Shown here one piece after another: positions 12,388 through 26,942 of a stretch of DNA of 64,000 nt (the stretch's first letter is position 1; each line of letters starts with the position of its first letter). This stretch comes from Tenodera sinensis. Lineage: Eukaryota; Arthropoda; Insecta; Mantodea; Mantidae. The position numbers and the translations under genes were made by a program. The notes below the pieces were generated by a model. It saw nothing but the letters and a program-made list of their open reading frames with translations, did no database searches and had not been told where the DNA came from. The DNA lies in the NCBI GenBank assembly GCA_030765045.1, contig CM060968.1, positions 110,697,404-110,761,403 on the forward strand. Direction: 5' to 3'.

Positions 12388-14190
12388 AGTGTACAATCAA
12401 AATGTGTATGTTTTGATGTACATTTCTTGTATGTACAATGAAAACGTGTAAGTTTTGATGTACATTTCTTGTATATACAATGAAAATTTGTAGTTTTGAT
12501 GTACATTTCTTGTATGTACAATGAAAATGTGTAGGTTTTGATGTACATTTCTTGTATATACAATGAAAATGTGTAAGTTTTGATGTACATTTCTTGAGTG
12601 TACAATGAAAATGTGTATGTTTTGATGTACATTTCTTGTATGTACAATGAAAATGTGTAAGTTTTGATGTACATTTCTTGTATATACAATGAAAATGTGT
12701 AAGTTTTGATGTACATTTCTTGAATGTACAATGAAAATGTGTAAGTTTTGATGTACATTTCTTGTATGTACAATGAAAATGTGTAAGTTTTGATGTACAT
12801 TTCTTGTACATACAATGAAAATGTGTAAGTTTTGATGTACATTTCTTGTATGTACAATGAAAATGTGTAAGTTTCTATTTACATTTCTTGAGTGTGCAAT
12901 GAAAATGTGTAAGTTTTTATGTACATTTCTTGAGTGTACAATGAAAATGTGTAAGTTTTGATGTACATTTCTTGTATATACAATGAAAATGTGTAAGTTT
13001 TGATGTACATTTCTTGTATGTACAATGAAAGTGTGTAAGTTTCTATGTACATTTCTTGAGTGTACAATGAAAATGTGTAAGTTTTGATATACATTTCTTG
13101 AGTGTACAATGAAAATGTGTAAGTTTTGATGTACATTTCTTGAGTGTACAATGAAAATGTGTAAGTTTTGATGTACATTTCTTGAATGTACAATGAAAAT
13201 GTGTAAGTTTTGATGTACATTTCTTGTATATACAATGAAAATGTGTAAGTTTTTATGTACATTTCTTGAGTGTACAATGAAAATGTGTAAGTTTTGATGT
13301 ACATTTCTTGTATGTACAATGAAAATGTGTAAGTTTAGATGTACATTTCTTGAGTGTACAATGAAAATGTGTAAGTTTTGATGTACATTTCTTGAGTGTA
13401 CAATGAAAATGTGTAAGTTTTGATGTACATTTCTTGTATGTACAATGAAAATGTGTAAGTTTTGATGTACATTTCTTGTATATACAATGAAAATATGTAA
13501 GTTTTGATGTACATTTCTTGTATGTACAATGAAAATGTGTAAGTTTTGATGTACATTTCTTGAGTGTACAATGAAAATGTGTAAGTTTTGATGTACATTT
13601 CTTGTATGTACAATGAAAATTGTGTAAGTTTTGATGTACATTTCTTGTATATACAATGAAAATGTGTAAGTTATGATGTACATTTCTTGAGTGTACAATG
13701 AAAATGTGTATGTTTTGATGTACATTTTTGTATGTACAATGAAAATGTGTAAGTTTTGATGTACATTTCTTGTATATACAATGAAAATGTGTAAGTTTTG
13801 ATGTACATTTCTTGTATATACAATGAAAATGTGTAGTTTTGATGTACATTTCTTGTATGTACAATGAAAATGTGTATGTTTTGATGTACATTTCTTGTAT
13901 ATACAATGAAAAAGTGTATGTTTAGATGTACATTTCCTGTATGTACAATGAAAATGTGTAGTTTTGATGTACATTTCTTGAATGTACAATGAAAATGTGT
14001 ATGTTTTGATGTACATTTCTTGTATATACAATGAAAATGTGTAAGTTTTGATGTACATTTCTTGAGTGTACAATGAAAATGTGTATGTTTTGATGTACAT
14101 TTCTTGAATGTACAATGAAAATGTGTAAGTTTTGATGTACATTTCTTGTATATACAATGAAAATGTGTAAGTTTTGATGTACATTTCTTG
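12388..14190 (+). repeat. 1803-bp higher-order unit, copy 3
   Basis: It runs from AGTGTACAATC at 12388 to the next one at 14191. It carries AGTGTGCAATG (12891) and the AAAATTGTG monomer (near 13616). It matches copy 1 in length and lacks the 294-bp insertion of copy 2. Confidence 0.9.
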
Positions 14191-14520
14191 AGTGTACAAT
14201 CAAAATGTGTATGTTTTGATGTACATTTCTTGTATGTACAATGAAAATGTGTAAGTTTTGATGTACATTTCTTGTATATACAATGAAAATTTGTAGTTTT
14301 GATGTACATTTATTGTATGTACAATGAAAATGTGTATGTTTTGATGTACATTTCTTGTATATACAATGAAAATGTGTAAGTTTTGATGTACATTTCTTGA
14401 GTGTACAATGAAAATGTGTATGTTTTGATGTACATTTCTTGTATGTACAATAAAAATGTGTAAGTTTTGATGTACATTTCTTGTATATACAATGAAAATG
14501 TGTAAGTTTTGATGTACATT
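14191..14520 (+). repeat. Truncated start of a fourth 1803-type unit
   Basis: It begins with AGTGTACAATC like the complete units and follows them for about 0.33 kb. Near 14520 the sequence switches to the TTCTAT-rich pattern of the central domain. The TATTGTATG marker of the next family already appears at 14311, so the two patterns overlap here. Confidence 0.78.
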
Positions 14521-16238
14521 TCTTGTATGTACAATGAAAATGTGTAAGTTTCTATGTACATTTCTTGAGTGTACAATGAAAATGTGTAAGTTTTGATGTA
14601 CATTTCTTGAGTGTACAATGAAAATGTGTAAGTTTTGATGTACATTTCTTGTATGTACAATGAAAATGTGTAAGTTTTGATGTACATTTCTTGTATGTAC
14701 AATGAAAATGTGTAAGTTTCTATGTACATTTCTTGAGTGTACAATGAAAATGTGTAAGTTTTGATGTACATTTCTTGAGTGTACAATGAAAATGTGTAAG
14801 TTTTGATGTACATTTCTTGAGTGTACAATGAAAATGTGTAAGTTTTGATGTACATTTCTTGTATGTACAATGAAAATGTGTAAGTTTTGATGTACATTTC
14901 TTGTATATACAATGAAAATGTGTAAGTTTTGATGTACATTTCTTGTATGTACAATGAAAATGCGCAAGTTATGATGTACATTTCTTGAGTGTACAATGAA
15001 AATGTGTAAGTTTTGATGTACATTTCTTGAGTGTACAATGAAAATGTGTAAGTTTCTATGTACATTTCTTGAGTGTACAATGAAAACGTGTAAGTTTTGA
15101 TGTACATTTCTTGAGTGTACAATGAAAATGTGTAAGTTTTGATGTACATTTCTTGTATGTACAATGAAAATGTGTAAGTTTTGATGTACATTTCTTGAGT
15201 GTACAATGAAAATGTGTAAGTTTCTATGTACATTTCTTGAGTGTTTAATGAAAATGTGTAAGTTTTGATGTACATTTCTTGTATGTACAATGAAAATGTG
15301 TAAGTTTCTATGTACATTTCTTGAGTGTACAATGAAAATGTGTAAGTTTTGATGTACATTTCTTGTATGTACAATGAAAATGTGTAAGTTTTGATGTACA
15401 TTTCTTGAGTGTACAATGAAAATGTGTAAGTTTCTATGTACATTTCTTGAGTGTACAATGAAAATGTGTAAGTTTTGATGTACATTTCTTGTATGTACAA
15501 TGAAAATGTGTAAGTTTTGATGTACATTTCTTGTATGTACAATGAAAATGTGTAAGTTTTGATGTACATTTCTTATATGTACAATGAAAATGTGTAAGTT
15601 TTGATGTACATTTCTTGTATGTACAATGAAAATGTGTAAGTTTTGATGTACATTTCTTGAGTGTACAATGAAAATGTGTAAGTTTTGATGTACATTTCTT
15701 GTATATACAATGAAAATCTGTAAGTTTCTATGTATATTTCTTGAGTGTACAATGAAAATGTGTAAGTTTTGATGTACATTTCTTGTATGTACAATGAAAA
15801 TGTGTAAGTTTTGATGTACATTTCTTGTATGTACAATGAAAATGTGTACATTTTGATGTACATTTCTTGAGTGTACAATGAAAATGTGTAAGTTTTGATG
15901 TACATTTCTTGAGTGTACAATGAAAATGTGTAAGTTTCTATGTACATTTCTTGAGTGTACAATGAAAATGTGTAAGTTTTGATGTACATTTCTTGAGTGT
16001 ACAATGAAAATGTGTAAGTTTTGATGTACATTTCTTGTATGTACAATGAAAATGTGTAAGTTTTGATGTACATTTCTTGAGTGTACAATGAAAATGTGTA
16101 AGTTTCTATGTACATTTCTTGAGTGTACAATGAAAATGTGTAAGTTTTGATGTACATTTCTTGTATGTACAATGAAAATGTGTAAGTTTTGATGTACATT
16201 TCTTGTATGTACAATGAAAATGTGTAAGTTTAGATGTA
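14311..16238 (+). repeat. Central-domain B block, copy 1
   Basis: B blocks run from the private TATTGTATG core to the ACGTTTC monomer. This copy spans 1927 bp between the markers and contains GCGCAAGTTATG at 14962. It is made of 42-bp monomers only, with AAG linkers and many TTCTAT linkers, each followed by a GAGTG core. Confidence 0.87.
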
Positions 16239-19181
16239 CGTTTCTTGTATGTACAATGAAAATGTGTAAGTTTTGATGTACATTTCTTATATGTACAATG
16301 AAAATGTGTAAGTTTTGATGTACATTTCTTGAGTGTACAATGAAAATGTGTAAGTTTCTATGTACATTTCTTGAGTGTACAATGAAAATGTGTAAGTTTT
16401 GATGTACATTTCTTGTATGTACAATGAAAATGTGTAAGTTTCTATGTACATTTCTTGAGTGTACAATGAAAATGTGTAAGTTTTGATGTACATTTCTTGT
16501 ATGTACAATGAAAATGTGTAAGTTTTGATGTACATTTCTTGAGTGTACAATGAAAATGTGTAAGTTTCTATGGTACATTTCTTGAGTGTACAATGAAAAT
16601 TTGTAAGTTTTGATGTACATTTCTTGAGTGTACAATGAAAATGTGTAAGTTTTGATGTACATTTCTTGTATGTACAATGAAAATGTGTAAGTTTTGATGT
16701 ACATTTCTTGTATGTACAATGAAAATGTGTAAGTTGTGATGTACATTTCTTGTATATACAATGAAAATGTGTAAGTTTTGATGTACACTTCTTGTATATA
16801 CAATTAAAATGTATAAGTTTTGATGTACATTTCTTGAGTGTACAATGAAAATGTGTAAGTTTTGATGTACATTTCTTGTATGTACAATGAAAATGTGTAA
16901 GTTTTGATGTACATTTCTTGTATATACAATGAAAATGTGTAAGTTTTGATGTACATTTCTTGTATATACAATGAAAATGTGTAAGTTTTGATGTACATTT
17001 CTTGAGTGTACAATGAAAATGTGTAAGTTTTGATGTACATTTCTTGTATATACAATGAAAATGTGTAAGTTTTGATGTACATTTCTTGTATATACAATGA
17101 AAATGTGTAAGTTTTGATGTACATTTCTTGTATGTACAATGAAAATGTGTAAGTTTTGATGTACATTTCTTGTACATACAATGAAAATGTGTAAGTTTTG
17201 ATGTACATTTCTTGTATGTACAATGAAAATGTGTAAGTTTCTATGTACATTTCTTGAGTGTACAATGAAAATGTGTAAGTTTTGATGTACATTTCTTGAG
17301 TGTACAATGAAAATGTGTAAGTTTTGATGTACATTTCTTGTATATACAATGAAAATGTGTAAGTTTTGATGTACATTTCTTGTATGTACAATGAAAATGT
17401 GTAAGTTTTGATGTACATTTCTTGTATGTACAATGAAAATGTGTAAGTTTCTATGTACATTTCTTGAGTGTACAATGAAAATGTGTAAGTTTTGATGTAC
17501 ATTTCTTGAGTGTACAATGAAAATGTGTAAGTTTTGATGTACATTTCTTGAATGTACAATGAAAATGTGTAAGTTTTGATGTACATTTCTTGTATATACA
17601 ATGAAAATGTGTAAGTTTTGATGTACATTTCTTGAGTGTACAATGAAAATGTGTAAGTTTTGATGTACATTTCTTGTATGTACAATGAAAATGTGTAAGT
17701 TTTGATGTACATTTCTTGAGTGTACAATGAAAATGTGTAAGTTTTGATGTACATTTCTTGAGTGTACAATGAAAATGTGTAAGTTTTGATGTACATTTCT
17801 TGAGTGTACAATGAAAATGTGTAAGTTTTGATGTACATTTCTTGAATGTACAATAAAAATGTGTAAGTTTTGATGTACATTTCTTGTATATACAATGAAA
17901 ATGTGTAAGTTTTGATGTACATTTCTTGAGTGTACAATGAAAATGTGTAAGTTTTGATGTACATTTCTTGTATGTACAATGAAAATGTGTAAGTTTTGAT
18001 GTACATTTCTTGAGTGTACAATGAAAATGTGTAAGTTTTGATGTACATTTCTTGAGTGTACAATGAAAATGTGTAAGTTTTGATGTACATTTCTTGTATG
18101 TACAATGAAAATGTGTAAGTTTTGATGTACATTTCTTGTGTATACAATGAATATGTGTAAGTTTTGATGTACATTTCTTGTATGTACAATGAAAATGTGT
18201 AAGTTTTGATGTACATTTCTTGAGTGTACAATGAAAATGTGTAAGTTTTGATGTACATTTCTTGTATCTACAATGAAAATGTGTAAGTTTTGATGTACAT
18301 TTCTTGTATATACAATGAAAATGTGTAAGTTTTGATATACATTTCTTGAGTGTACAATGAAAATGTGTATGTTTTGATGTACATTTCTTGTATGTACAAT
18401 GAAAATGTGTAAGTTTTGATGTACATTTCTTGTATATACAATGAAAATGTGTAAGTTTTGATGTACATTTCTTGTATATACAATGAAAATGTGTAGTTTT
18501 GATGTACATTTCTTGTATGTACAATGAAAATGTGTATGTTTTGATGTACATTTCTTGTATATACAATGAAAATGTGTAAGTTTTGATGTACATTTCTTGT
18601 ATATACAATGAAAATGTGTAAGTTTTGATGTACATTTCTTGTATATACAATGAAAATGTGTAAGTTTTGATGTACATTTCTTGAGTGTACAATGAAAATG
18701 TGTATGTTTTGATGTACATTTCTTGTATGTACAATGAAAATGTGTAAGTTTTGATGTACATTTCTTGTATATACAATGAAAATGTGTAAGTTTTGATGTA
18801 CATTTCTTGTATATACAATGAAAATGTGTAAGTTTTGATGTACATTTCTTGTATGTACAATGAAAATGTGTAAGTTTTGATGTACATTTCTTGTATATAC
18901 AATGAAAATGTGTAAGTTTTGATGTACATTTCTTGAGTGTACAATGAAAATGTGTATGTTTTGATGTACATTTCTTGAATGTACAATGAAAATGTGTAAG
19001 TTTTGATGTACATTTCTTGTATATACAATGAAAATGTGTAAGTTTTGATGTACATTTCTTGAGTGTACAATCAAAATGTGTATGTTTTGATGTACATTTC
19101 TTGCATGTACAATGAAAATGTGTAAGTTTTGATGTACATTTCTTGTATATACAATGAAAATTTGTAGTTTTGATGTACATT
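16239..19181 (+). repeat. Central-domain A block, copy 1
   Basis: Follows the B block. It begins with the CTTATATGTAC core near 16288 and contains AAGTTGTGATG (near 16731), a CAATTA monomer (16801), TGTACATAC (17171) and AGTGTACAATC (19062). Nearly all monomers are 42 bp; a few 41-bp ones lie near 18.5 and 19.17 kb. One linker near 16571 has an extra base (TATGGTAC). Confidence 0.83.
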
Positions 19182-21151
19182 TATTGTATGTACAATGAAA
19201 ATGTGTATGTTTTGATGTACATTTCTTGTATATACAATGAAAATGTGTAAGTTTTGATGTACATTTCTTGAGTGTACAATGAAAATGTGTATGTTTTGAT
19301 GTACATTTCTTGTATGTACAATGAAAATGTGTAAGTTTTGATGTACATTTCTTGTATATAGAATGAAAATGTGTAAGTTTTGATGTACATTTCTTGTATG
19401 TACAATGAAAATGTGTAAGTTTCTATGTACATTTCTTGAGTGTACAATGAAAATGTGTAAGTTTTGATGTACATTTCTTGAGTGTACAATGAAAATGTGT
19501 AAGTTTTGATGTACATTTCTTGTATGTACAATGAAAATGTGTAAGTTTTGATGTACATTTCTTGTATGTACAATGAAAATGTGTAAGTTTCTATGTACAT
19601 TTCTTGAGTGTACAATGAAAATGTGTAAGTTTTGATGTACATTTCTTGAGTGTACAATGAAAATGTGTAAGTTTTGATGTACATTTCTTGAGTGTACAAT
19701 GAAAATGTGTAAGTTTTGATGTACATTTCTTGTATGTACAATGAAAATGTGTAAGTTTTGATGTACATTTCTTGTATATACAATGAAAATGTGTAAGTTT
19801 TGATGTACATTTCTTGTATGTACAATGAAAATGCGCAAGTTATGATGTACATTTCTTGAGTGTACAATGAAAATGTGTAAGTTTTGATGTACATTTCTTG
19901 AGTGTACAATGAAAATGTGTAAGTTTCTATGTACATTTCTTGAGTGTACAATGAAAATGTGTAAGTTTTGATGTACATTTCTTGAGTGTACAATGAAAAT
20001 GTGTAAGTTTTGATGTACATTTCTTGTATGTACAATGAAAATGTGTAAGTTTTGATGTACATTTCTTGAGTGTACAATGAAAATGTGTAAGTTTCTATGT
20101 ACATTTCTTGAGTGTACAATGAAAATGTGTAAGTTTTGATGTACATTTCTTGTATGTACAATGAAAATGTGTAAGTTTCTATGTACATTTCATGAGTGTA
20201 CAATGAAAATGTGTAAGTTTTGATGTACATTTCTTGTATGTACAATGAAAATGTGTAAGTTTTGATGTACATTTCTTGAGTGTACAATGAAAATGTGTAA
20301 GTTTCTATGTACATTTCTTGAGTGTACAATGAAAATGTGTAAGTTTTGATGTACATTTCTTGTATGTACAATGAAAATGTGTAAGTTTTGATGTACATTT
20401 CTTGTATGTACAATGAAAATGTGTAAGTTTTGATGTACATTTCTTGTATGTACAATGAAAATGTGTAAGTTTTGATGTACATTTCTTGTATGTACAATGA
20501 AAATGTGTAAGTTTTGATGTACATTTCTTGAGTGTACAATGAAAATGTGTAAGTTTTGATGTACATTTCTTGTATATACAATGAAAATGTGTAAGTTTCT
20601 ATGTATATTTCTTGAGTGTACAATGAAAATGTGTAAGTTTTGATGTACATTTCTTATATGTACAATGAAAATGTGTAAGTTTTGATGTACATTTCTTGTA
20701 TGTACAATGAAAATGTGTACATTTTGATGTACATTTCCTGAGTGTACAATGAAAATGTGTAAGTTTCTATGTACATTTCTTGAGTGTACAATGAAAATGT
20801 GTAAGTTTTGATGTACATTTCTTGAGTGTACAATGAAAATGTGTAAGTTTCTATGTACATTTCTTGAGTGTACAATGAAAATGTGTAAGTTTTGATGTAC
20901 ATTTCTTGAGTGTACAATGAAAATGTGTAACTTTTGATGTACATTTCTTGTATGTACAATGAAAATGTGTAAGTTTTGATGTACATTTCTTGAGTGTACA
21001 ATGAAAATGTGTAAGTTTCTATGTACATTTCTTGAGTGTACAATGAAAATGTGTAAGTTTTGATGTACATTTCTTGTATGTACAATGAAAATGTGTAAGT
21101 TTTGATGTACATTTCTTGTATGTACAATGAAAATGTGTAAGTTTAGATGTA
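19182..21151 (+). repeat. Central-domain B block, copy 2
   Basis: TATTGTATG at 19182 and GCGCAAG at 19833 both lie 4871 bp after those of copy 1. The marker-to-marker length is 1969 bp, exactly one 42-bp monomer more than copy 1. Its right end takes part in the 504-bp duplication. Confidence 0.87.
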
Positions 21152-21660
21152 CGTTTCTTGTATGTACAATGAAAATGTGTAAGTTTTGATGTACATTTCT
21201 TGTATGTACAATGAAAATGTGTACATTTTGATGTACATTTCCTGAGTGTACAATGAAAATGTGTAAGTTTCTATGTACATTTCTTGAGTGTACAATGAAA
21301 ATGTGTAAGTTTTGATGTACATTTCTTGAGTGTACAATGAAAATGTGTAAGTTTCTATGTACATTTCTTGAGTGTACAATGAAAATGTGTAAGTTTTGAT
21401 GTACATTTCTTGAGTGTACAATGAAAATGTGTAACTTTTGATGTACATTTCTTGTATGTACAATGAAAATGTGTAAGTTTTGATGTACATTTCTTGAGTG
21501 TACAATGAAAATGTGTAAGTTTCTATGTACATTTCTTGAGTGTACAATGAAAATGTGTAAGTTTTGATGTACATTTCTTGTATGTACAATGAAAATGTGT
21601 AAGTTTTGATGTACATTTCTTGTATGTACAATGAAAATGTGTAAGTTTAGATGTACGTTT
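20650..21660 (+). repeat. 504-bp tandem duplication (12 monomers)
   Basis: The TACATTTTGATG linker variant occurs at 20718 and 21222. ACGTTTC occurs at 21151 and 21655. Both pairs are 504 bp apart, exactly twelve 42-bp monomers. The unusual linker AACTTTTGATG also occurs in both copies. Confidence 0.88.
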
Positions 21661-24600
21661 CTTGTATGTACAATGAAAATGTGTAAGTTTTGATGTACAT
21701 TTCTTATATGTACAATGAAAATGTGTAAGTTTTGATGTACATTTCTTGAGTGTACAATGAAAATGTGTAAGTTTCTATGTACATTTCTTGAGTGTACAAT
21801 GAAAATGTGTAAGTTTTGATGTACATTTCTTGTATGTACAATGAAAATGTGTAAGTTTCTATGTACATTTCTTGAGCGTACAATGAAAATGTGTAAGTTT
21901 TGATGTACATTTCTTGTATGTACAATGAAAATGTGTAAGTTTTGATGTACATTTCTTGAGTGTACAATGAAAATGTGTAAGTTTCTATGTACATTTCTTG
22001 AGTGTACAATGAAAATGTGTAAGTTTTGATGTACATTTCTTGTATGTACAATGAAAATGTGTAAGTTTTGATGTACATTTCTTGTATGTACAATGAAAAT
22101 GTGTAAGTTGTGATGTACATTTCTTGTATATACAATGAAAATGTGTAAGTTTTGATGTACACTTCTTGTATATACAATTAAAATGTATAAGTTTTGATGT
22201 ACATTTCTTGAGTGTACAATGAAAATGTGTAAGTTTTGATGTACATTTCTTGTATGTACAATGAAAATGTGTAAGTTTCGATGTACATTTCTTGAGCGTA
22301 CAATGAAAATGTGTAAGTTTTGATGTACATTTCTTGTATATACAATGAAAATGTGTAGTTTTGATGTACATTTCTTGTATATACAATGAAAATGTGTAGT
22401 TTTGATGTACATTTCTTGAGTGTACAATGAAAATGTGTAAGTTTTGATGTACATTTCTTGTATGTACAATGAAAATGTGTAAGTTTTGATGTACATTTCT
22501 TGTATGTACAATGAAAATGTGTAAGTTGTGATGTACATTTCTTGTATATACAATGAAAATGTGTAAGTTTTGATGTACACTTCTTGTATATACAATTAAA
22601 ATGTATAAGTTTTGATGTACATTTCTTGAGTGTACAATGAAAATGTGTAAGTTTTGATGTACATTTCTTGTATGTACAATGAAAATGTGTAAGTTTTGAT
22701 GTACATTTCTTGTATATACAATGAAAATGTGTAAGTTTTGATGTACATTTCTTGTATATACAATGAAAATGTGTAAGTTTTGATGTACATTTCTTGAGTG
22801 TACAATGAAAATGTGTAAGTTTTGATGTACATTTCTTGTATATACAATGAAAATGTGTAAGTTTTGATGTACATTTCTTGTATATACAATGAAAATGTGT
22901 AAGTTTTGATGTACATTTCTTGTATGTACAATGAAAATGTGTAAGTTTTGATGTACATTTCTTGTACATACAATGAAAATGTGTAAGTTTTGATGTACAT
23001 TTCTTGTATGTACAATGAAAATGTGTAAGTTTCTATGTACATTTCTTGAGTGTACAATGAAAATGTGTAAGTTTTGATGTACATTTCTTGAGTGTACAAT
23101 GAAAATGTGTAAGTTTTGATGTACATTTCTTGTATATACAGTGAAAATGTGTAAGTTTTGATGTACATTTCTTGTATGTACAATGAAAATGTGTAAGTTT
23201 CTATGTACATTTCTTGAGTGTACAATGAAAATGTGTAAGTTTTGATGTACATTTCTTGAGTGTACAATGAAAATGTGTAAGTTTTGATGTACATTTCTTG
23301 AATGTACAATGAAAATGTGTAAGTTTTGATGTACATTTCTTGTATATACAATGAAAATGTGTAAGTTTTGATGTACATTTCTTGAGTGTACAATGAAAAT
23401 GTGTAAGTTTTGATGTACATTTCTTGTTTGTACAATGAAAATGTGTAAGTTTTGATGTACATTTCTTGAGTGTACAATGAAAATGTGTAAGTTTTGATGT
23501 ACATTTCTTGAGTGTACAATGAAAATGTGTAAGTTTTGATGTACATTTCTTGTATGTACAATGAAAATGTGTAAGTTTTGATGTACATTTCTTGTGTATA
23601 CAATGAAAATGTGTAAGTTTTGATGTACATTTCTTGTATGTACAATGAAAATGTGTAAGTTTTGATGTACATTTCTTGAGTGTACAATGAAAATGTGTAA
23701 GTTTTGATCTACATTTCTTGTATCTACAATGAAAATGTGTAAGTTTTGATGTACATTTCTTGTATATACAATGAAAATGTGTAAGTTTTGATATACATTT
23801 CTTGAGTGTACAATGAAAATGTGTATGTTTTGATGTACATTTCTTGTATGTACAATGAAAATGTGTAAGTTTTGATGTACATTTCTTGTATATACAATGA
23901 AAATGTGTAAGTTTTGATGTACATTTCTTGTATATACAATGAAAATGTGTAGTTTTGATGTACATTTCTTGTATGTACAATGAAAATGTGTATGTTTTGA
24001 TGTACATTTCTTGTATATACAATGAAAATGTGTAAGTTTTGATGTACATTTCTTGTATATACAATGAAAATGTGTAAGTTTTGATGTACATTTCTTGTGT
24101 ATACAATGAAAATGTGTAAGTTTTGATGTACATTTCTTGAGTGTACAATGAAAATGTGTATGTTTTGATGTACATTTCTTGTATGTACAATGAAAATGTG
24201 TAAGTTTTGATGTACATTTCTTGTATATACAATGAAAATGTGTAAGTTTTGATGTACATTTCTTGAGTGTACAATGAAAATGTGTATGTTTTGATGTACA
24301 TTTCTTGTATGTACAATGAAAATGTGTAAGTTTTGATGTACATTTCTTGTATATACAATGAAAATGTGTAGTTTTGATGTACATTTCTTGTATGTACAAT
24401 GAAAATGCGTATGTTTTGATGTACATTTCTTGTATATACAATGAAAATATGTAAGTTTTGATGTACATTTCTTGAGTGTACAATGAAAATGTGTATGTTT
24501 TGATGTACATTTCTTGTATGTACAATGAAAATGTGTAAGTTGTGATGTACATTTCTTGTATATACAATGAAAATGTGTAAGTTTTGATGTACACTTCTTG

Positions 24601-25056
24601 TATATACAATTAAAATGTATAAGTTTTGATGTACATTTCTTGAGCGTACAATGAAAATGTGTAAGTTTTGATGTACATTTCTTGTATGTACAATGAAAAT
24701 GTGTAAGTTTTGATGTACATTTCTTGTATATACAATGAAAATGTGTAAGTTTTGATGTACATTTCTTGTATATACAATGAAAATGTGTAAGTTTTGATGT
24801 ACATTTCTTGAGTGTACAATGAAAATGTGTATGTTTTGATGTACATTTCTTGAATGTACAATGAAAATGTGTAAGTTTTGATGTACATTTCTTGTATATA
24901 CAATGAAAATGTGTAAGTTTTGATGTACATTTCTTGAGTGTACAATCAAAATGTGTATGTTTTGATGTACATTTCTTGTATGTACAATGAAAATGTGTAA
25001 GTTTTGATGTACATTTCTTGTATATACAATGAAAATTTGTAGTTTTGATGTACATT
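21656..25056 (+). repeat. Central-domain A block, copy 2 (longest)
   Basis: From the second ACGTTTC to the next TATTGTATG. It holds CAATTA monomers at 22175, 22593 and 24607, TGTACATAC at 22963, GTGTATAC cores near 23595 and 24098, GCGTATG at 24407 and AGTGTACAATC at 24937. It is the longest of the A blocks, partly because of an internal 418-bp duplication. Confidence 0.83.
22010..22700 (+). repeat. 418-bp tandem duplication (10 monomers)
   Basis: AAGTTGTGATG is at 22105 and 22523, and the CAATTA monomer at 22175 and 22593. Both pairs are 418 bp apart. The length fits eight 42-bp plus two 41-bp monomers, and two 41-bp TAG monomers are visible near 22.35 and 22.39 kb. The edges are approximate. 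Confidence 0.82.
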
Positions 25057-26942
25057 TATTGTATGTACAATGAAAATGTGTATGTTTTGATGTACATTTC
25101 TTGTATATACAATGAAAATGTGTAAGTTTTGATGTACATTTCTTGAGTGTACAATGAAAATGTGTATGTTTTGATGTACATTTCTTGTATGTACAATGAA
25201 AATGTGTAAGTTTTGATGTACATTTCTTGTATATACAATGAAAATGTGTAAGTTTTGATGTACATTTCTTGTATGTACAATGAAAATGTGTAAGTTTCTA
25301 TGTACATTTCTTGAGTGTACAATGAAAATGTGTAAGTTTTGATGTACATTTCTTGAGTGTACAATGAAAATGTGTAAGTTTTGATGTACATTTCTTGTAT
25401 GTACAATGAAAATGTGTAAGTTTTGATGTACATTTCTTGTATGTACAATGAAAATGTGTAAGTTTCTATGTACATTTCTTGAGTGTACAATGAAAATGTG
25501 TAAGTTTTGATGTACATTTCTTGAGTGTACAATGAAAATGTGTAAGTTTTGATGTACATTTCTTGAGTGTACAATGAAAATGTGTAAGTTTTGATGTACA
25601 TTTCTTGTATGTACAATGAAAATGTGTAAGTTTTGATGTACATTTCTTGTATATACAATGAAAATGTGTAAGTTTTGATGTACATTTCTTGTATGTACAA
25701 TGAAAATGCGCAAGTTATGATGTACATTTCTTGAGTGTACAATGAAAATGTGTAAGTTTCTATGTACATTTCTTGAGTGTACAATGAAAATGTGTAAGTT
25801 TCTATGTACATTTCTTGAGTGTACAATGAAAATGTGTAAGTTTTGATGTACATTTCTTGTATGTACAATGAAAATGTGTAAGTTTTGATGTACATTTCTT
25901 GAGTGTACAATGAAAAGGTGTAAGTTTCTATGTACATTTCTTGAGTGTACAATGAAAATGTGTAAGTTTTGATGTACATTTCTTGTATGTACAATGAAAA
26001 TGTGTAAGTTTCTATGTACATTTCTTGAGTGTACAATGAAAATGTGTAAGTTTTGATGTACATTTCTTGTATGTACAATGAAAATGTGTAAGTTTTGATG
26101 TACATTTCTTGAGTGTACAATGAAAATGTGTAAGTTTCTATGTACATTTCTTGAGTGTACAATGAAAATGTGTAAGTTTTGATGTACATTTCTTGTATGT
26201 ACAATGAAAATGTGTAAGTTTTGATGTACATTTCTTGTATGTACAATGAAAATGTGTAAGTTTTGATGTACATTTCTTGTATGTACAACGAAAATGTGTA
26301 AGTTTTGATGTACATTTCTTGTATGTACAATGAAAATGTGTAAGTTTTGATGTACATTTCTTGAGTGTACAATGAAAATGTGTAAGTTTTGATGTACATT
26401 TCTTGTATATACAATGAAAATGTGTAAGTTTCTATGTATATTTCTTGAGTGTACAATGAAAATGTGTAAGTTTTGATGTACATTTCTTGTATGTACAATG
26501 AAAATGTGTAAGTTTTGATGTACATTTCTTGTATGTACAATGAAAATGTGTACATTTTGATGTACATTTCTTGAGTGTACAATGAAAATGTGTAAGTTTT
26601 GATGTACATTTCTTGAGTGTACAATGAAAATGTGTAAGTTTCTATGTACATTTCTTGAGTGTACAATGAAAATGTGTAAGTTTTGATGTACATTTCTTGA
26701 GTGTACAATGAAAATGTGTAAGTTTTGATGTACATTTCTTGTATGTACAATGAAAATGTGTAAGTTTTGATGTACATTTCTTGAGTGTACAATGAAAATG
26801 TGTAAGTTTCTATGTACATTTCTTGAGTGTACAATGAAAATGTGTAAGTTTTGATGTACATTTCTTGTATGTACAATGAAAATGTGTAAGTTTTGATGTA
26901 CATTTCTTGTATGTACAATGAAAATGTGTAAGTTTAGATGTA
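25057..26942 (+). repeat. Central-domain B block, copy 3
   Basis: TATTGTATG at 25057, GCGCAAG at 25708, ACGTTTC at 26942. The length is 1885 bp, one monomer shorter than copy 1. The match to copy 4 continues to about 27895, giving a 2.84-kb near-identical pair offset by 3023 bp. Confidence 0.88.
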
